From Siphonodentalium dalli (Eukaryota; Mollusca; Scaphopoda; Gadilida; Siphonodentaliidae), in NCBI GenBank assembly GCA_032622095.1, contig CP136064.1:125473605-125537604 (forward strand): a stretch of DNA of 64,000 bases, written 5' to 3'. Under the pieces are notes generated by a model. That model searched no databases. It saw only the letters and a program-made list of their open reading frames with translations, and was not told where the DNA came from. Shown here piece by piece: positions 36,658 to 50,717 of this stretch; position 1 is the first letter of the stretch; each line of letters opens with the position of its first letter. The translations under genes and the position numbers were made by a program.

Positions 36658-37447
36658 CTGAGTATAAAGCTGCATAAACATGTACATCATTCATGATGGT
36701 GAGAGACAAACTGGCCAAAAACAAAGAGTCAACACTGGGCCACACATCTGTTACATAGTTTAAGAAGTATCAAATTCCAAGCTTATGGGCCAGTTCTCCC
36801 AACTTAACAACTTTAAATTGCCCCCAGGGGATTGTCATGCAGACTCAATGATTGCATAAGGCAGTGATTTAATTTTATGTATAGGCATTATCTGGTTCTT
36901 AGAATATTTTAGGGGATGCAGAGAACTAGCTAGTACAGTGAGACAAATTCATTACTTGAATTAGTTAAGCAAATATTCTCGCACTTTAATTTAGAATTGG
37001 GGTAGTTTCAATTCATATTAATTATACAATTTTAAATGTATCTAAAATAGCCACATTTTCTGTCCGTATTCAGAGAGAATAATTAAGTGATAGAAACTCA
37101 TATTGACTGGTCTGTCTGACTTGAAATATAATTATTATTTTATATATAAAAAAAAATAAAAAATTAATAATGTTCATAAAATCACTTCTTTTGATAATGT
37201 ATAAAGCACAGATGAGCCAATATTTCTTACAACAATAGATTTTTCCCCCACTTTTTCCTTGAAATAGTTGTTGAACATGGACTTAATTAGTTTAATTACA
37301 AGAGATTCTCTGCTTGCACTGGCTTGCATGAAAGAAACAAAATTCTCTGTATTCTGTGCACTATACATTAAATATTAGTGTTTGAAAAAAATCCCATAAA
37401 CATATTACACTTATTTAGTGATTTTTTTTAAAGAAAGGGTATACAGT

Positions 37448-37989
37448 GGTACATGTATGGTACAATGTACATGTAAAACCTGCCAGACATGTCAAATATT
37501 TATCTCTTGTTCAGTTAAATGTGTGGAGTTTTCAAAGTATTTCCAAGACAACAAAATGTACTCAATATATGTATTGTAAAAATTTTTTTTTTGAATTCTA
37601 CATCATTGTTCAGTTTAACTAATTCTGGCCATTCTCATAGGTAGATTACATTGTCAAAAACATTAGTCACATATATAGGAGATATGAAAACAAAAAGGAA
37701 CAAATTACCAGGTACTTGTTGTTGGAAGATATTAGACAGTAGTACATGTACAGGTACAGGTACATATGTCATACCTGCCAGAATTGTCAAATATTATCGC
37801 TTGTTCAGTTAAATGTACATGTCTGGAGTATTCAAATTATTTCCAAGGCAAACTACCAGTACATGAACCTATTAAAAATGTATTTAAAAAAATATTTTCA
37901 TAATTCTACATCATTTTCTAGTGTAAAGAATTCTGGTCATTCTCGTATGTAGATTGTCAAAAACAAGTCACATATATAGGAGATATGAA
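37448..37989 (+). repeat. Diverged ~300-bp tandem duplication, second E4780 copy
   Basis: Copy of 24548-25089; carries the only difference seen between the elements (37583). Confidence 0.75.
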
Positions 37990-38109
37990 GTTTTGATAAA
38001 TTTTTCCATAAAATTTACCTGAACTCGACTTAGTTTATTTCTGAATTTTATTTTTATTTCTCAAATGCACGGTCATGCAAGAAACACTAAGAACCATTTA
38101 CTAGCGTTT

Positions 38110-38445
38110 ATGAAAGGCTGAAAATCGCTAAGGAATACAAAGAAACGTTCAGATCTATCAATGCTTATAATAACAGAGAAGAGATGTTAGCGTTTTTCTT
38201 AGCGTTTAACTTTCTAAACGCTAAGGAATAAGAAAATCGCAAATATATTAACGTTTTTCTTAGCGTTTAACTTTCTAAACGCTAAGGAATAAAAAAAATC
38301 GCTAAGGATCATGGATGCTTAACGTTCAAACGCTAACAGAAGCGTTTTCTTAGCGTTCGAACGCTAAGAAATGTCTTCTCATAACGTTCAAACGCTAACA
38401 AATTGCCCCAAACGCTAAGGAAACGCTAAGAAAACGCTTAATAAG
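38110..38445. repeat. Right subterminal TTAGCG block, copy 2
   Basis: Identical to the block at 25210; palindrome at 38346-38371. Confidence 0.85.
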
Positions 38446-38998
38446 CGATTATGTTCGGTAAGGGTTTCCACTGGTGGGTATGGTCATTTGAAGGTTAATA
38501 GCACTAAAACTTGGACACATTTAAGAAAATGCTTCAGCAATTCAAAGAGAGCATATCTTTATTCAACTAATTCAATATACACCCACATCCAGTTATCTTG
38601 GATCACCCTTGCAGACCTGAAAATGTCATATTTTATTCTTCAATGTGCTGATAAAGTCATGCGCTTGATGCTCAGCTGATCAGATCTGGACTCAATGACC
38701 TCACATCACCAGAAGTTCTCTCATGGAAAGAATATTGTACAGTCTTCCATAGCTGATCCAAGTTTGCAACACCAGACCCCTAAAACTGAGTGAAAATGGG
38801 GCCTGAACATGACTGGTGGTGGAAAATTGTGCCTTTTTGATGAATAATTTGTTAAAGGGGGTGGGGTTAAATTGTGTGTGATAAATAAAGAACCATAGGG
38901 GTGATATTGTTTTTGAACACATTTTTTCCATTGATGGGCAATTCTGAAGAAATGTAGGGAGTTACAATTATTCCGCGAAAAAGCGGGCTATCGCTTTA

Positions 38999-39449
38999 GG
39001 TTACACTGGTGTAAATACTATAGGCAGCTCCCCCTGCGGTTGCGGGAGGAGTATAGAGTTTCACAGTTAAAACACTCTGGGCTGTGATTGGTTGCATGAA
39101 TTAAATGTAAACTGTTGACAAAAATTCAAGGAATCATTCTCCCACAAACTTCATTTGCCAAGAGGCCCATTCATTAAAGGTGAAGTCTGTTGTGGCTGTT
39201 TAGAAATTTTAAGTGTGATTGAAAAAATGACAATATTTTTTTAGTGCGGAACTGACCCTAGTCATGAAAAAACGAAAATTTGAAGTGGATTCCCTGCTAG
39301 ACGGTGTTGATTTTTTTATTGGGAAAGTTTCCACAGATGTCAAGCTCACATAATCCGAAGGCAGTTTGAACAGTTTCCATTTGACCTCTGATGCAGATCA
39401 ACAAACGTTAACACTGAAGCCTATGGGAAATATTTACACCAGTGTAACC
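38999..39449 (+). mobile_element. M451 MITE, copy R11
   Basis: Intact; equivalent of R5 in the 12.9-kb duplication. Confidence 0.9.
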
Positions 39450-40345
39450 TAAAGGGAAAAAATAGCTTTTTATCATTTTTGATTCCTGGGAGTCACTTTA
39501 AAGCTTTTTAATGCATTTTACAGAGCCTGGTCTTTCAGTCCAATGAATATCTCATGCTTAGTGTGGCTATTCTTGCTGCTGATGTCTTCTTTCACTTACA
39601 TCAGCCAAAAAAATAGTAAGATTTTTCATAAAAAATGCCAATTTTTCAAGGTATTTTCAAAAAAATTCAAGGTGGTAATAGTCACATGATAATGCAAATG
39701 ACCCATAACATGAGCATGTCAACGACACATATATCAATTGTTATAAGAACCTAATCTAACAAGTATTTTGGATTTTATAGCCAGTGATATACAGATATAT
39801 ATCATAAAAGTGTGTCATTTCCACTGGTGGGTATGGTCATTTGAAGGTTAATAGCACTAAAACTTGGACACATTTAAGAAAATGCTTCAGCAATTCAAAG
39901 AGAGCATATCTTTATTCAACTAATTCAATATACACCCACATCCAGTTATCTTGGATCACCCTTGCAGACCTGAAAATGTCATATTTTATTCTTCAATGTG
40001 CTGATAAAGTCATGCGCTTGATGCTCAGCTGATCAGATCTGGACTCAATGACCTCACATCACCAGAAGTTCTCTCATGGAAAGAATATTGTACAGTCTTC
40101 CATAGCTGATCCAAGTTTGCAACACCAGACCCCTAAAACTGAGTGAAAATGGGGCCTGAACATGACCGGTGGTGGAAAATTGTGCCTTTTTGATGAATAA
40201 TTTGTTAAAGGGGGTGGGGTTAAATTGTGTGTGATAAATAAAGAACCATAGGGGTGATATTGTTTTTGAACACATTTTTTCCATTGATGGGCAATTCTGA
40301 AGAAATGTAGGGAGTTACAATTATTCCGCGAAAAAGCGGGCTATC

Positions 40346-40356
40346 GCTTTAAGGGA
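40346..40356 (+). other. Empty M451 site, minus-1 class
   Basis: GCTTTAAGGGA, one base short. Its equivalent 12,900 bp upstream (27,446) is filled, so the loss may post-date that duplication. Confidence 0.85.
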
Positions 40357-41250
40357 AAAAATAGCTTTTTATCATTTTTGATTCCTGGGAGTCACTTTAA
40401 AGCTTTTTAATGCATTTTACAGAGCCTGGTCTTTCAGTCCAATGAATATCTCATGCTTAGTGTGGCTATTCTTGCTGCTGATGTCTTCTTTCACTTACAT
40501 CAGCCAAAAAAATAGTAAGATTTTTCATAAAAAATGCCAATTTTTCAAGGTATTTTCAAAAAAATTCAAGGTGGTAATAGTCACATGATAATGCAAATGA
40601 CCCATAACATGAGCATGTCAACGACACATATATCAATTGTTATAAGAACCTAATCTAACAAGTATTTTGGATTTTATAGCCAGTGATATACAGATATATA
40701 TCATAAAAGTGTGTCATTTCCACTGGTGGGTATGGTCATTTGAAGGTTAATAGCACTAAAACTTGGACACATTTAAGAAAATGCTTCAGCAATTCAAAGA
40801 GAGCATATCTTTATTCAACTAATTCAATATACACCCACATCCAGTTATCTTGGATCACCCTTGCAGACCTGAAAATGTCATATTTTATTCTTCAATGTGC
40901 TGATAAAGTCATGCGCTTGATGCTCAGCTGATCAGATCTGGACTCAATGACCTCACATCACCAGAAGTTCTCTCATGGAAAGAATATTGTACAGTCTTCC
41001 ATAGCTGATCCAAGTTTGCAACACCAGACCCCTAAAACTGAGTGAAAATGGGGCCTGAACATGACTGGTGGTGGAAAATTGTGCCTTTTTGATGAATAAT
41101 TTGTTAAAGGGGGTGGGGTTAAATTGTGTGTGATAAATAAAGAACCATAGGGGTGATATTGTTTTTGAACACATTTTTTCCATTGATGGGCAATTCTGAA
41201 GAAATGTAGGGAGTTACAATTATTCCGCGAAAAAGCGGGCTATCGCTTTA

Positions 41251-41702
41251 GGTTACACTGGTGTAAATACTATAGGCAGCTCCCCCTGCGGTTGCGGGAG
41301 GAGTATAGAGTTTCACAGTTAAAACACTCTGGGCTGTGATTGGTTGCATGAATTAAATGTAAACTGTTGACAAAAATTCAAGGAATCATTCTCCCACAAA
41401 CTTCATTTGCCAAGAGGCCCATTCATTAAAGGTGAAGTCTGTTGTGGCTGTTTAGAAATTTTAAGTGTGATTGAAAAAATGACAATATTTTTTTAGTGCG
41501 GAACTGACCCTAGTCATGAAAAAACGAAAATTTGAAGTGGATTCCCTGCTAGACGGTGTTGATTTTTTTTATTGGGAAAGTTTCCACAGATGTCAAGCTC
41601 ACATAATCCGAAGGCAGTTTGAACAGTTTCCATTTGACCTCTGATGCAGATCAACAAACGTTAACACTGAAGCCTATGGGAAATATTTACACCAGTGTAA
41701 CC
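41251..41702 (+). mobile_element. M451 MITE, copy R12, 452 bp
   Basis: One extra T in the T-run at 41563-41570 lengthens this copy and shifts the reading frame of the internal 29-codon ORF. Confidence 0.9.
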
Positions 41703-42604
41703 TAAAGGGAAAAAATAGCTTTTTATCATTTTTGATTCCTGGGAGTCACTTTAAAGCTTTTTAATGCATTTTACAGAGCCTGGTCTTTCAGTCCAATGAA
41801 TATCTCATGCTTAGTGTGGCTATTCTTGCTGCTGATGTCTTCTTTCACTTACATCAGCCAAAAAAATAGTAAGATTTTTCATAAAAAATGCCAATTTTTC
41901 AAGGTATTTTCAAAAAAATTCAAGGTGGTAATAGTCACATGATAATGCAAATGACCCATAACATGAGCATGTCAACGACACATATATCAATTGTTATAAG
42001 AACCTAATCTAACAAGTATTTTGGATTTTATAGCCAGTGATATACAGATATATATCATAAAAGTGTGTCATTTCCACTGGTGGGTATGGTCATTTGAAGG
42101 TTAATAGCACTAAAACTTGGACACATTTAAGAAAATGCTTCAGCAATTCAAAGAGAGCATATCTTTATTCAACTAATTCAATATACACCCACATCCAGTT
42201 ATCTTGGATCACCCTTGCAGACCTGAAAATGTCATATTTTATTCTTCAATGTGCTGATAAAGTCATGCGCTTGATGCTCAGCTGATCAGATCTGGACTCA
42301 ATGACCTCACATCACCAGAAGTTCTCTCATGGAAAGAATATTGTACAGTCTTCCATAGCTGATCCAAGTTTGCAACACCAGACCCCTAAAACTGAGTGAA
42401 AATGGGGCCTGAACATGACTGGTGGTGGAAAATTGTGCCTTTTTGATGAATAATTTGTTAAAGGGGGTGGGGTTAAATTGTGTGTGATAAATAAAGAACC
42501 ATAGGGGTGATATTGTTTTTGAACACATTTTTTCCATTGATGGGCAATTCTGAAGAAATGTAGGGAGTTACAATTATTCCGCGAAAAAGCGGGCTATCGC
42601 TTTA

Positions 42605-43055
42605 GGTTACACTGGTGTAAATACTATAGGCAGCTCCCCCTGCGGTTGCGGGAGGAGTATAGAGTTTCACAGTTAAAACACTCTGGGCTGTGATTGGTTG
42701 CATGAATTAAATGTAAACTGTTGACAAAAATTCAAGGAATCATTCTCCCACAAACTTCATTTGCCAAGAGGCCCATTCATTAAAGGTGAAGTCTGTTGTG
42801 GCTGTTTAGAAATTTTAAGTGTGATTGAAAAAATGACAATATTTTTTTAGTGCGGAACTGACCCTAGTCATGAAAAAACGAAAATTTGAAGTGGATTCCC
42901 TGCTAGACGGTGTTGATTTTTTTATTGGGAAAGTTTCCACAGATGTCAAGCTCACATAATCCGAAGGCAGTTTGAACAGTTTCCATTTGACCTCTGATGC
43001 AGATCAACAAACGTTAACACTGAAGCCTATGGGAAATATTTACACCAGTGTAACC
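42605..43055 (+). mobile_element. M451 MITE, copy R13
   Basis: Intact copy. Confidence 0.9.
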
Positions 43056-43957
43056 TAAAGGGAAAAAATAGCTTTTTATCATTTTTGATTCCTGGGAGTC
43101 ACTTTAAAGCTTTTTAATGCATTTTACAGAGCCTGGTCTTTCAGTCCAATGAATATCTCATGCTTAGTGTGGCTATTCTTGCTGCTGATGTCTTCTTTCA
43201 CTTACATCAGCCAAAAAAATAGTAAGATTTTTCATAAAAAATGCCAATTTTTCAAGGTATTTTCAAAAAAATTCAAGGTGGTAATAGTCACATGATAATG
43301 CAAATGACCCATAACATGAGCATGTCAACGACACATATATCAATTGTTATAAGAACCTAATCTAACAAGTATTTTGGATTTTATAGCCAGTGATATACAG
43401 ATATATATCATAAAAGTGTGTCATTTCCACTGGTGGGTATGGTCATTTGAAGGTTAATAGCACTAAAACTTGGACACATTTAAGAAAATGCTTCAGCAAT
43501 TCAAAGAGAGCATATCTTTATTCAACTAATTCAATATACACCCACATCCAGTTATCTTGGATCACCCTTGCAGACCTGAAAATGTCATATTTTATTCTTC
43601 AATGTGCTGATAAAGTCATGCGCTTGATGCTCAGCTGATCAGATCTGGACTCAATGACCTCACATCACCAGAAGTTCTCTCATGGAAAGAATATTGTACA
43701 GTCTTCCATAGCTGATCCAAGTTTGCAACACCAGACCCCTAAAACTGAGTGAAAATGGGGCCTGAACATGACTGGTGGTGGAAAATTGTGCCTTTTTGAT
43801 GAATAATTTGTTAAAGGGGGTGGGGTTAAATTGTGTGTGATAAATAAAGAACCATAGGGGTGATATTGTTTTTGAACACATTTTTTCCATTGATGGGCAA
43901 TTCTGAAGAAATGTAGGGAGTTACAATTATTCCGCGAAAAAGCGGGCTATCGCTTTA

Positions 43958-44408
43958 GGTTACACTGGTGTAAATACTATAGGCAGCTCCCCCTGCGGTT
44001 GCGGGAGGAGTATAGAGTTTCACAGTTAAAACACTCTGGGCTGTGATTGGTTGCATGAATTAAATGTAAACTGTTGACAAAAATTCAAGGAATCATTCTC
44101 CCACAAACTTCATTTGCCAAGAGGCCCATTCATTAAAGGTGAAGTCTGTTGTGGCTGTTTAGAAATTTTAAGTGTGATTGAAAAAATGACAATATTTTTT
44201 TAGTGCGGAACTGACCCTAGTCATGAAAAAACGAAAATTTGAAGTGGATTCCCTGCTAGACGGTGTTGATTTTTTTATTGGGAAAGTTTCCACAGATGTC
44301 AAGCTCACATAATCCGAAGGCAGTTTGAACAGTTTCCATTTGACCTCTGATGCAGATCAACAAACGTTAACACTGAAGCCTATGGGAAATATTTACACCA
44401 GTGTAACC
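43958..44408 (+). mobile_element. M451 MITE, copy R14
   Basis: Intact; the satellite unit after it has the A-to-T change at 44593. Confidence 0.9.
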
Positions 44409-45310
44409 TAAAGGGAAAAAATAGCTTTTTATCATTTTTGATTCCTGGGAGTCACTTTAAAGCTTTTTAATGCATTTTACAGAGCCTGGTCTTTCAGTCC
44501 AATGAATATCTCATGCTTAGTGTGGCTATTCTTGCTGCTGATGTCTTCTTTCACTTACATCAGCCAAAAAAATAGTAAGATTTTTCATAAAATATGCCAA
44601 TTTTTCAAGGTATTTTCAAAAAAATTCAAGGTGGTAATAGTCACATGATAATGCAAATGACCCATAACATGAGCATGTCAACGACACATATATCAATTGT
44701 TATAAGAACCTAATCTAACAAGTATTTTGGATTTTATAGCCAGTGATATACAGATATATATCATAAAAGTGTGTCATTTCCACTGGTGGGTATGGTCATT
44801 TGAAGGTTAATAGCACTAAAACTTGGACACATTTAAGAAAATGCTTCAGCAATTCAAAGAGAGCATATCTTTATTCAACTAATTCAATATACACCCACAT
44901 CCAGTTATCTTGGATCACCCTTGCAGACCTGAAAATGTCATATTTTATTCTTCAATGTGCTGATAAAGTCATGCGCTTGATGCTCAGCTGATCAGATCTG
45001 GACTCAATGACCTCACATCACCAGAAGTTCTCTCATGGAAAGAATATTGTACAGTCTTCCATAGCTGATCCAAGTTTGCAACACCAGACCCCTAAAACTG
45101 AGTGAAAATGGGGCCTGAACATGACTGGTGGTGGAAAATTGTGCCTTTTTGATGAATAATTTGTTAAAGGGGGTGGGGTTAAATTGTGTGTGATAAATAA
45201 AGAACCATAGGGGTGATATTGTTTTTGAACACATTTTTTCCATTGATGGGCAATTCTGAAGAAATGTAGGGAGTTACAATTATTCCGCGAAAAAGCGGGC
45301 TATCGCTTTA

Positions 45311-45761
45311 GGTTACACTGGTGTAAATACTATAGGCAGCTCCCCCTGCGGTTGCGGGAGGAGTATAGAGTTTCACAGTTAAAACACTCTGGGCTGTGAT
45401 TGGTTGCATGAATTAAATGTAAACTGTTGACAAAAATTCAAGGAATCATTCTCCCACAAACTTCATTTGCCAAGAGGCCCATTCATTAAAGGTGAAGTCT
45501 GTTGTGGCTGTTTAGAAATTTTAAGTGTGATTGAAAAAATGACAATATTTTTTTAGTGCGGAACTGACCCTAGTCATGAAAAAACGAAAATTTGAAGTGG
45601 ATTCCCTGCTAGACGGTGTTGATTTTTTTATTGGGAAAGTTTCCACAGATGTCAAGCTCACATAATCCGAAGGCAGTTTGAACAGTTTCCATTTGACCTC
45701 TGATGCAGATCAACAAACGTTAACACTGAAGCCTATGGGAAATATTTACACCAGTGTAACC
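45311..45761 (+). mobile_element. M451 MITE, copy R15
   Basis: Intact copy. Confidence 0.9.
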
Positions 45762-46663
45762 TAAAGGGAAAAAATAGCTTTTTATCATTTTTGATTCCTG
45801 GGAGTCACTTTAAAGCTTTTTAATGCATTTTACAGAGCCTGGTCTTTCAGTCCAATGAATATCTCATGCTTAGTGTGGCTATTCTTGCTGCTGATGTCTT
45901 CTTTCACTTACATCAGCCAAAAAAATAGTAAGATTTTTCATAAAAAATGCCAATTTTTCAAGGTATTTTCAAAAAAATTCAAGGTGGTAATAGTCACATG
46001 ATAATGCAAATGACCCATAACATGAGCATGTCAACGACACATATATCAATTGTTATAAGAACCTAATCTAACAAGTATTTTGGATTTTATAGCCAGTGAT
46101 ATACAGATATATATCATAAAAGTGTGTCATTTCCACTGGTGGGTATGGTCATTTGAAGGTTAATAGCACTAAAACTTGGACACATTTAAGAAAATGCTTC
46201 AGCAATTCAAAGAGAGCATATCTTTATTCAACTAATTCAATATACACCCACATCCAGTTATCTTGGATCACCCTTGCAGACCTGAAAATGTCATATTTTA
46301 TTCTTCAATGTGCTGATAAAGTCATGCGCTTGATGCTCAGCTGATCAGATCTGGACTCAATGACCTCACATCACCAGAAGTTCTCTCATGGAAAGAATAT
46401 TGTACAGTCTTCCATAGCTGATCCAAGTTTGCAACACCAGACCCCTAAAACTGAGTGAAAATGGGGCCTGAACATGACTGGTGGTGGAAAATTGTGCCTT
46501 TTTGATGAATAATTTGTTAAAGGGGGTGGGGTTAAATTGTGTGTGATAAATAAAGAACCATAGGGGTGATATTGTTTTTGAACACATTTTTTCCATTGAT
46601 GGGCAATTCTGAAGAAATGTAGGGAGTTACAATTATTCCGCGAAAAAGCGGGCTATCGCTTTA

Positions 46664-47114
46664 GGTTACACTGGTGTAAATACTATAGGCAGCTCCCCCT
46701 GCGGTTGCGGGAGGAGTATAGAGTTTCACAGTTAAAACACTCTGGGCTGTGATTGGTTGCATGAATTAAATGTAAACTGTTGACAAAAATTCAAGGAATC
46801 ATTCTCCCACAAACTTCATTTGCCAAGAGGCCCATTCATTAAAGGTGAAGTCTGTTGTGGCTGTTTAGAAATTTTAAGTGTGATTGAAAAAATGACAATA
46901 TTTTTTTAGTGCGGAACTGACCCTAGTCATGAAAAAACGAAAATTTGAAGTGGATTCCCTGCTAGACGGTGTTGATTTTTTTATTGGGAAAGTTTCCACA
47001 GATGTCAAGCTCACATAATCCGAAGGCAGTTTGAACAGTTTCCATTTGACCTCTGATGCAGATCAACAAACGTTAACACTGAAGCCTATGGGAAATATTT
47101 ACACCAGTGTAACC
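46664..47114 (+). mobile_element. M451 MITE, copy R16
   Basis: Intact copy, the last before the run of five empty units. Confidence 0.9.
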
Positions 47115-48010
47115 TAAAGGGAAAAAATAGCTTTTTATCATTTTTGATTCCTGGGAGTCACTTTAAAGCTTTTTAATGCATTTTACAGAGCCTGGTCTTT
47201 CAGTCCAATGAATATCTCATGCTTAGTGTGGCTATTCTTGCTGCTGATGTCTTCTTTCACTTACATCAGCCAAAAAAATAGTAAGATTTTTCATAAAAAA
47301 TGCCAATTTTTCAAGGTATTTTCAAAAAAATTCAAGGTGGTAATAGTCACATGATAATGCAAATGACCCATAACATGAGCATGTCAACGACACATATATC
47401 AATTGTTATAAGAACCTAATCTAACAAGTATTTTGGATTTTATAGCCAGTGATATACAGATATATATCATAAAAGTGTGTCATTTCCACTGGTGGGTATG
47501 GTCATTTGAAGGTTAATAGCACTAAAACTTGGACACATTTAAGAAAATGCTTCAGCAATTCAAAGAGAGCATATCTTTATTCAACTAATTCAATATACAC
47601 CCACATCCAGTTATCTTGGATCACCCTTGCAGACCTGAAAATGTCATATTTTATTCTTCAATGTGCTGATAAAGTCATGCGCTTGATGCTCAGCTGATCA
47701 GATCTGGACTCAATGACCTCACATCACCAGAAGTTCTCTCATGGAAAGAATATTGTACAGTCTTCCATAGCTGATCCAAGTTTGCAACACCAGACCCCTA
47801 AAACTGAGTGAAAATGGGGCCTGAACATGACTGGTGGTGGAAAATTGTGCCTTTTTGATGAATAATTTGTTAAAGGGGGTGGGGTTAAATTGTGTGTGAT
47901 AAATAAAGAACCATAGGGGTGATATTGTTTTTGAACACATTTTTTCCATTGATGGGCAATTCTGAAGAAATGTAGGGAGTTACAATTATTCCGCGAAAAA
48001 GCGGGCTATC

Positions 48011-48020
48011 GCTTTAGGGA
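48011..48020 (+). other. Empty M451 site, GCTTTAGGGA class
   Basis: First of five consecutive empty units. Confidence 0.85.
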
Positions 48021-48908
48021 AAAAATAGCTTTTTATCATTTTTGATTCCTGGGAGTCACTTTAAAGCTTTTTAATGCATTTTACAGAGCCTGGTCTTTCA
48101 GTCCAATGAATATCTCATGCTTAGTGTGGCTATTCTTGCTGCTGATGTCTTCTTTCACTTACATCAGCCAAAATAATAGTAAGATTTTTCATAAAAAATG
48201 CCAATTTTTCAAGGTATTTTCAAAAAAATTCAAGGTGGTAATAGTCACATGATAATGCAAATGACCCATAACATGAGCATGTCAACGACACATATATCAA
48301 TTGTTATAAGAACCTAATCTAACAAGTATTTTGGATTTTATAGCCAGTGATATACAGATATATATCATAAAAGTGTGTCATTTCCACTGGTGGGTATGGT
48401 CATTTGAAGGTTAATAGCACTAAAACTTGGACACATTTAAGAAAATGCTTCAGCAATTCAAAGAGAGCATATCTTTATTCAACTAATTCAATATACACCC
48501 ACATCCAGTTATCTTGGATCACCCTTGCAGACCTGAAAATGTCATATTTTATTCTTCAATGTGCTGATAAAGTCATGCGCTTGATGCTCAGCTGATCAGA
48601 TCTGGACTCAATGACCTCACATCACCAGAAGTTCTCTCATGGAAAGAATATTGTACAGTCTTCCATAGCTGATCCAAGTTTGCAACACCAGACCCCTAAA
48701 ACTGAGTGAAAATGGGGCCTGAACATGACTGGTGGTGGAAAATTGTGCCTTTTTGATGAATAATTTGTTAAAGGGGGTGGGGTTAAATTGTGTGTGATAA
48801 ATAAAGAACCATAGGGGTGATATTGTTTTTGAACACATTTTTTCCATTGAATGGCAATTCTGAAGAAATGTAGGGAGTTACAATTATTCCGCGAAAAAGC
48901 GGGCTATC

Positions 48909-48920
48909 GCTTTAAAGGGA
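48909..48920 (+). other. Empty M451 site, precise class
   Basis: Second of the five; the same unit also carries the TG-to-AT change at 48851-48852. Confidence 0.85.
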
Positions 48921-49808
48921 AAAAATAGCTTTTTATCATTTTTGATTCCTGGGAGTCACTTTAAAGCTTTTTAATGCATTTTACAGAGCCTGGTCTTTCA
49001 GTCCAATGAATATCTCATGCTTAGTGTGGCTATTCTTGCTGCTGATGTCTTCTTTCACTTACATCAGCCAAAAAAATAGTAAGATTTTTCATAAAAAATG
49101 CCAATTTTTCAAGGTATTTTCAAAAAAATTCAAGGTGGTAATAGTCACATGATAATGCAAATGACCCATAACATGAGCATGTCAACGACACATATATCAA
49201 TTGTTATAAGAACCTAATCTAACAAGTATTTTGGATTTTATAGCCAGTGATATACAGATATATATCATAAAAGTGTGTCATTTCCACTGGTGGGTATGGT
49301 CATTTGAAGGTTAATAGCACTAAAACTTGGACACATTTAAGAAAATGCTTCAGCAATTCAAAGAGAGCATATCTTTATTCAACTAATTCAATATACACCC
49401 ACATCCAGTTATCTTGGATCACCCTTGCAGACCTGAAAATGTCATATTTTATTCTTCAATGTGCTGATAAAGTCATGCGCTTGATGCTCAGCTGATCAGA
49501 TCTGGACTCAATGACCTCACATCACCAGAAGTTCTCTCATGGAAAGAATATTGTACAGTCTTCCATAGCTGATCCAAGTTTGCAACACCAGACCCCTAAA
49601 ACTGAGTGAAAATGGGGCCTGAACATGACTGGTGGTGGAAAATTGTGCCTTTTTGATGAATAATTTGTTAAAGGGGGTGGGGTTAAATTGTGTGTGATAA
49701 ATAAAGAACCATAGGGGTGATATTGTTTTTGAACACATTTTTTCCATTGATGGGCAATTCTGAAGAAATGTAGGGAGTTACAATTATTCCGCGAAAAAGC
49801 GGGCTATC

Positions 49809-49819
49809 GCTTTAAGGGA
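49809..49819 (+). other. Empty M451 site, minus-1 class
   Basis: Third of the five; GCTTTAAGGGA. Confidence 0.85.
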
Positions 49820-50707
49820 AAAAATAGCTTTTTATCATTTTTGATTCCTGGGAGTCACTTTAAAGCTTTTTAATGCATTTTACAGAGCCTGGTCTTTCAG
49901 TCCAATGAATATCTCATGCTTAGTGTGGCTATTCTTGCTGCTGATGTCTTCTTTCACTTACATCAGCCAAAAAAATAGTAAGATTTTTCATAAAAAATGC
50001 CAATTTTTCAAGGTATTTTCAAAAAAATTCAAGGTGGTAATAGTCACATGATAATGCAAATGACCCATAACATGAGCATGTCAACGACACATATATCAAT
50101 TGTTATAAGAACCTAATCTAACAAGTATTTTGGATTTTATAGCCAGTGATATACAGATATATATCATAAAAGTGTGTCATTTCCACTGGTGGGTATGGTC
50201 ATTTGAAGGTTAATAGCACTAAAACTTGGACACATTTAAGAAAATGCTTCAGCAATTCAAAGAGAGCATATCTTTATTCAACTAATTCAATATACACCCA
50301 CATCCAGTTATCTTGGATCACCCTTGCAGACCTGAAAATGTCATATTTTATTCTTCAATGTGCTGATAAAGTCATGCGCTTGATGCTCAGCTGATCAGAT
50401 CTGGACTCAATGACCTCACATCACCAGAAGTTCTCTCATGGAAAGAATATTGTACAGTCTTCCATAGCTGATCCAAGTTTGCAACACCAGACCCCTAAAA
50501 CTGAGTGAAAATGGGGCCTGAACATGACTGGTGGTGGAAAATTGTGCCTTTTTGATGAATAATTTGTTAAAGGGGGTGGGGTTAAATTGTGTGTGATAAA
50601 TAAAGAACCATAGGGGTGATATTGTTTTTGAACACATTTTTTCCATTGATGGGCAATTCTGAAGAAATGTAGGGAGTTACAATTATTCCGCGAAAAAGCG
50701 GGCTATC

Positions 50708-50717
50708 GCTAAAGGGA
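50708..50717 (+). other. Empty M451 site, GCTAAAGGGA class
   Basis: Fourth of the five and unique in the window. Bases are lost on the left side of the target, compatible with a CT match between the left flank and the right MITE end. Confidence 0.85.

Larger units (their letters stand above)
33685..38464. mobile_element. E4780 DNA-transposon-like element, copy 2
   Basis: Same length, same satellite position and same TT duplication as copy 1, so it was copied by segmental duplication and not by a second insertion. One substitution (37583 T against 24683 A) was seen by eye. Confidence 0.85.
29264..40345 (+). repeat. 12.9-kb tandem duplication, copy 2 (shared part)
   Basis: Second copy, with markers at 31057-31058, 32411 and 40167. 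The match ends at the empty MITE site at 40,346. The only internal difference noticed is A at 24683 against T at 37583. Confidence 0.88.
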
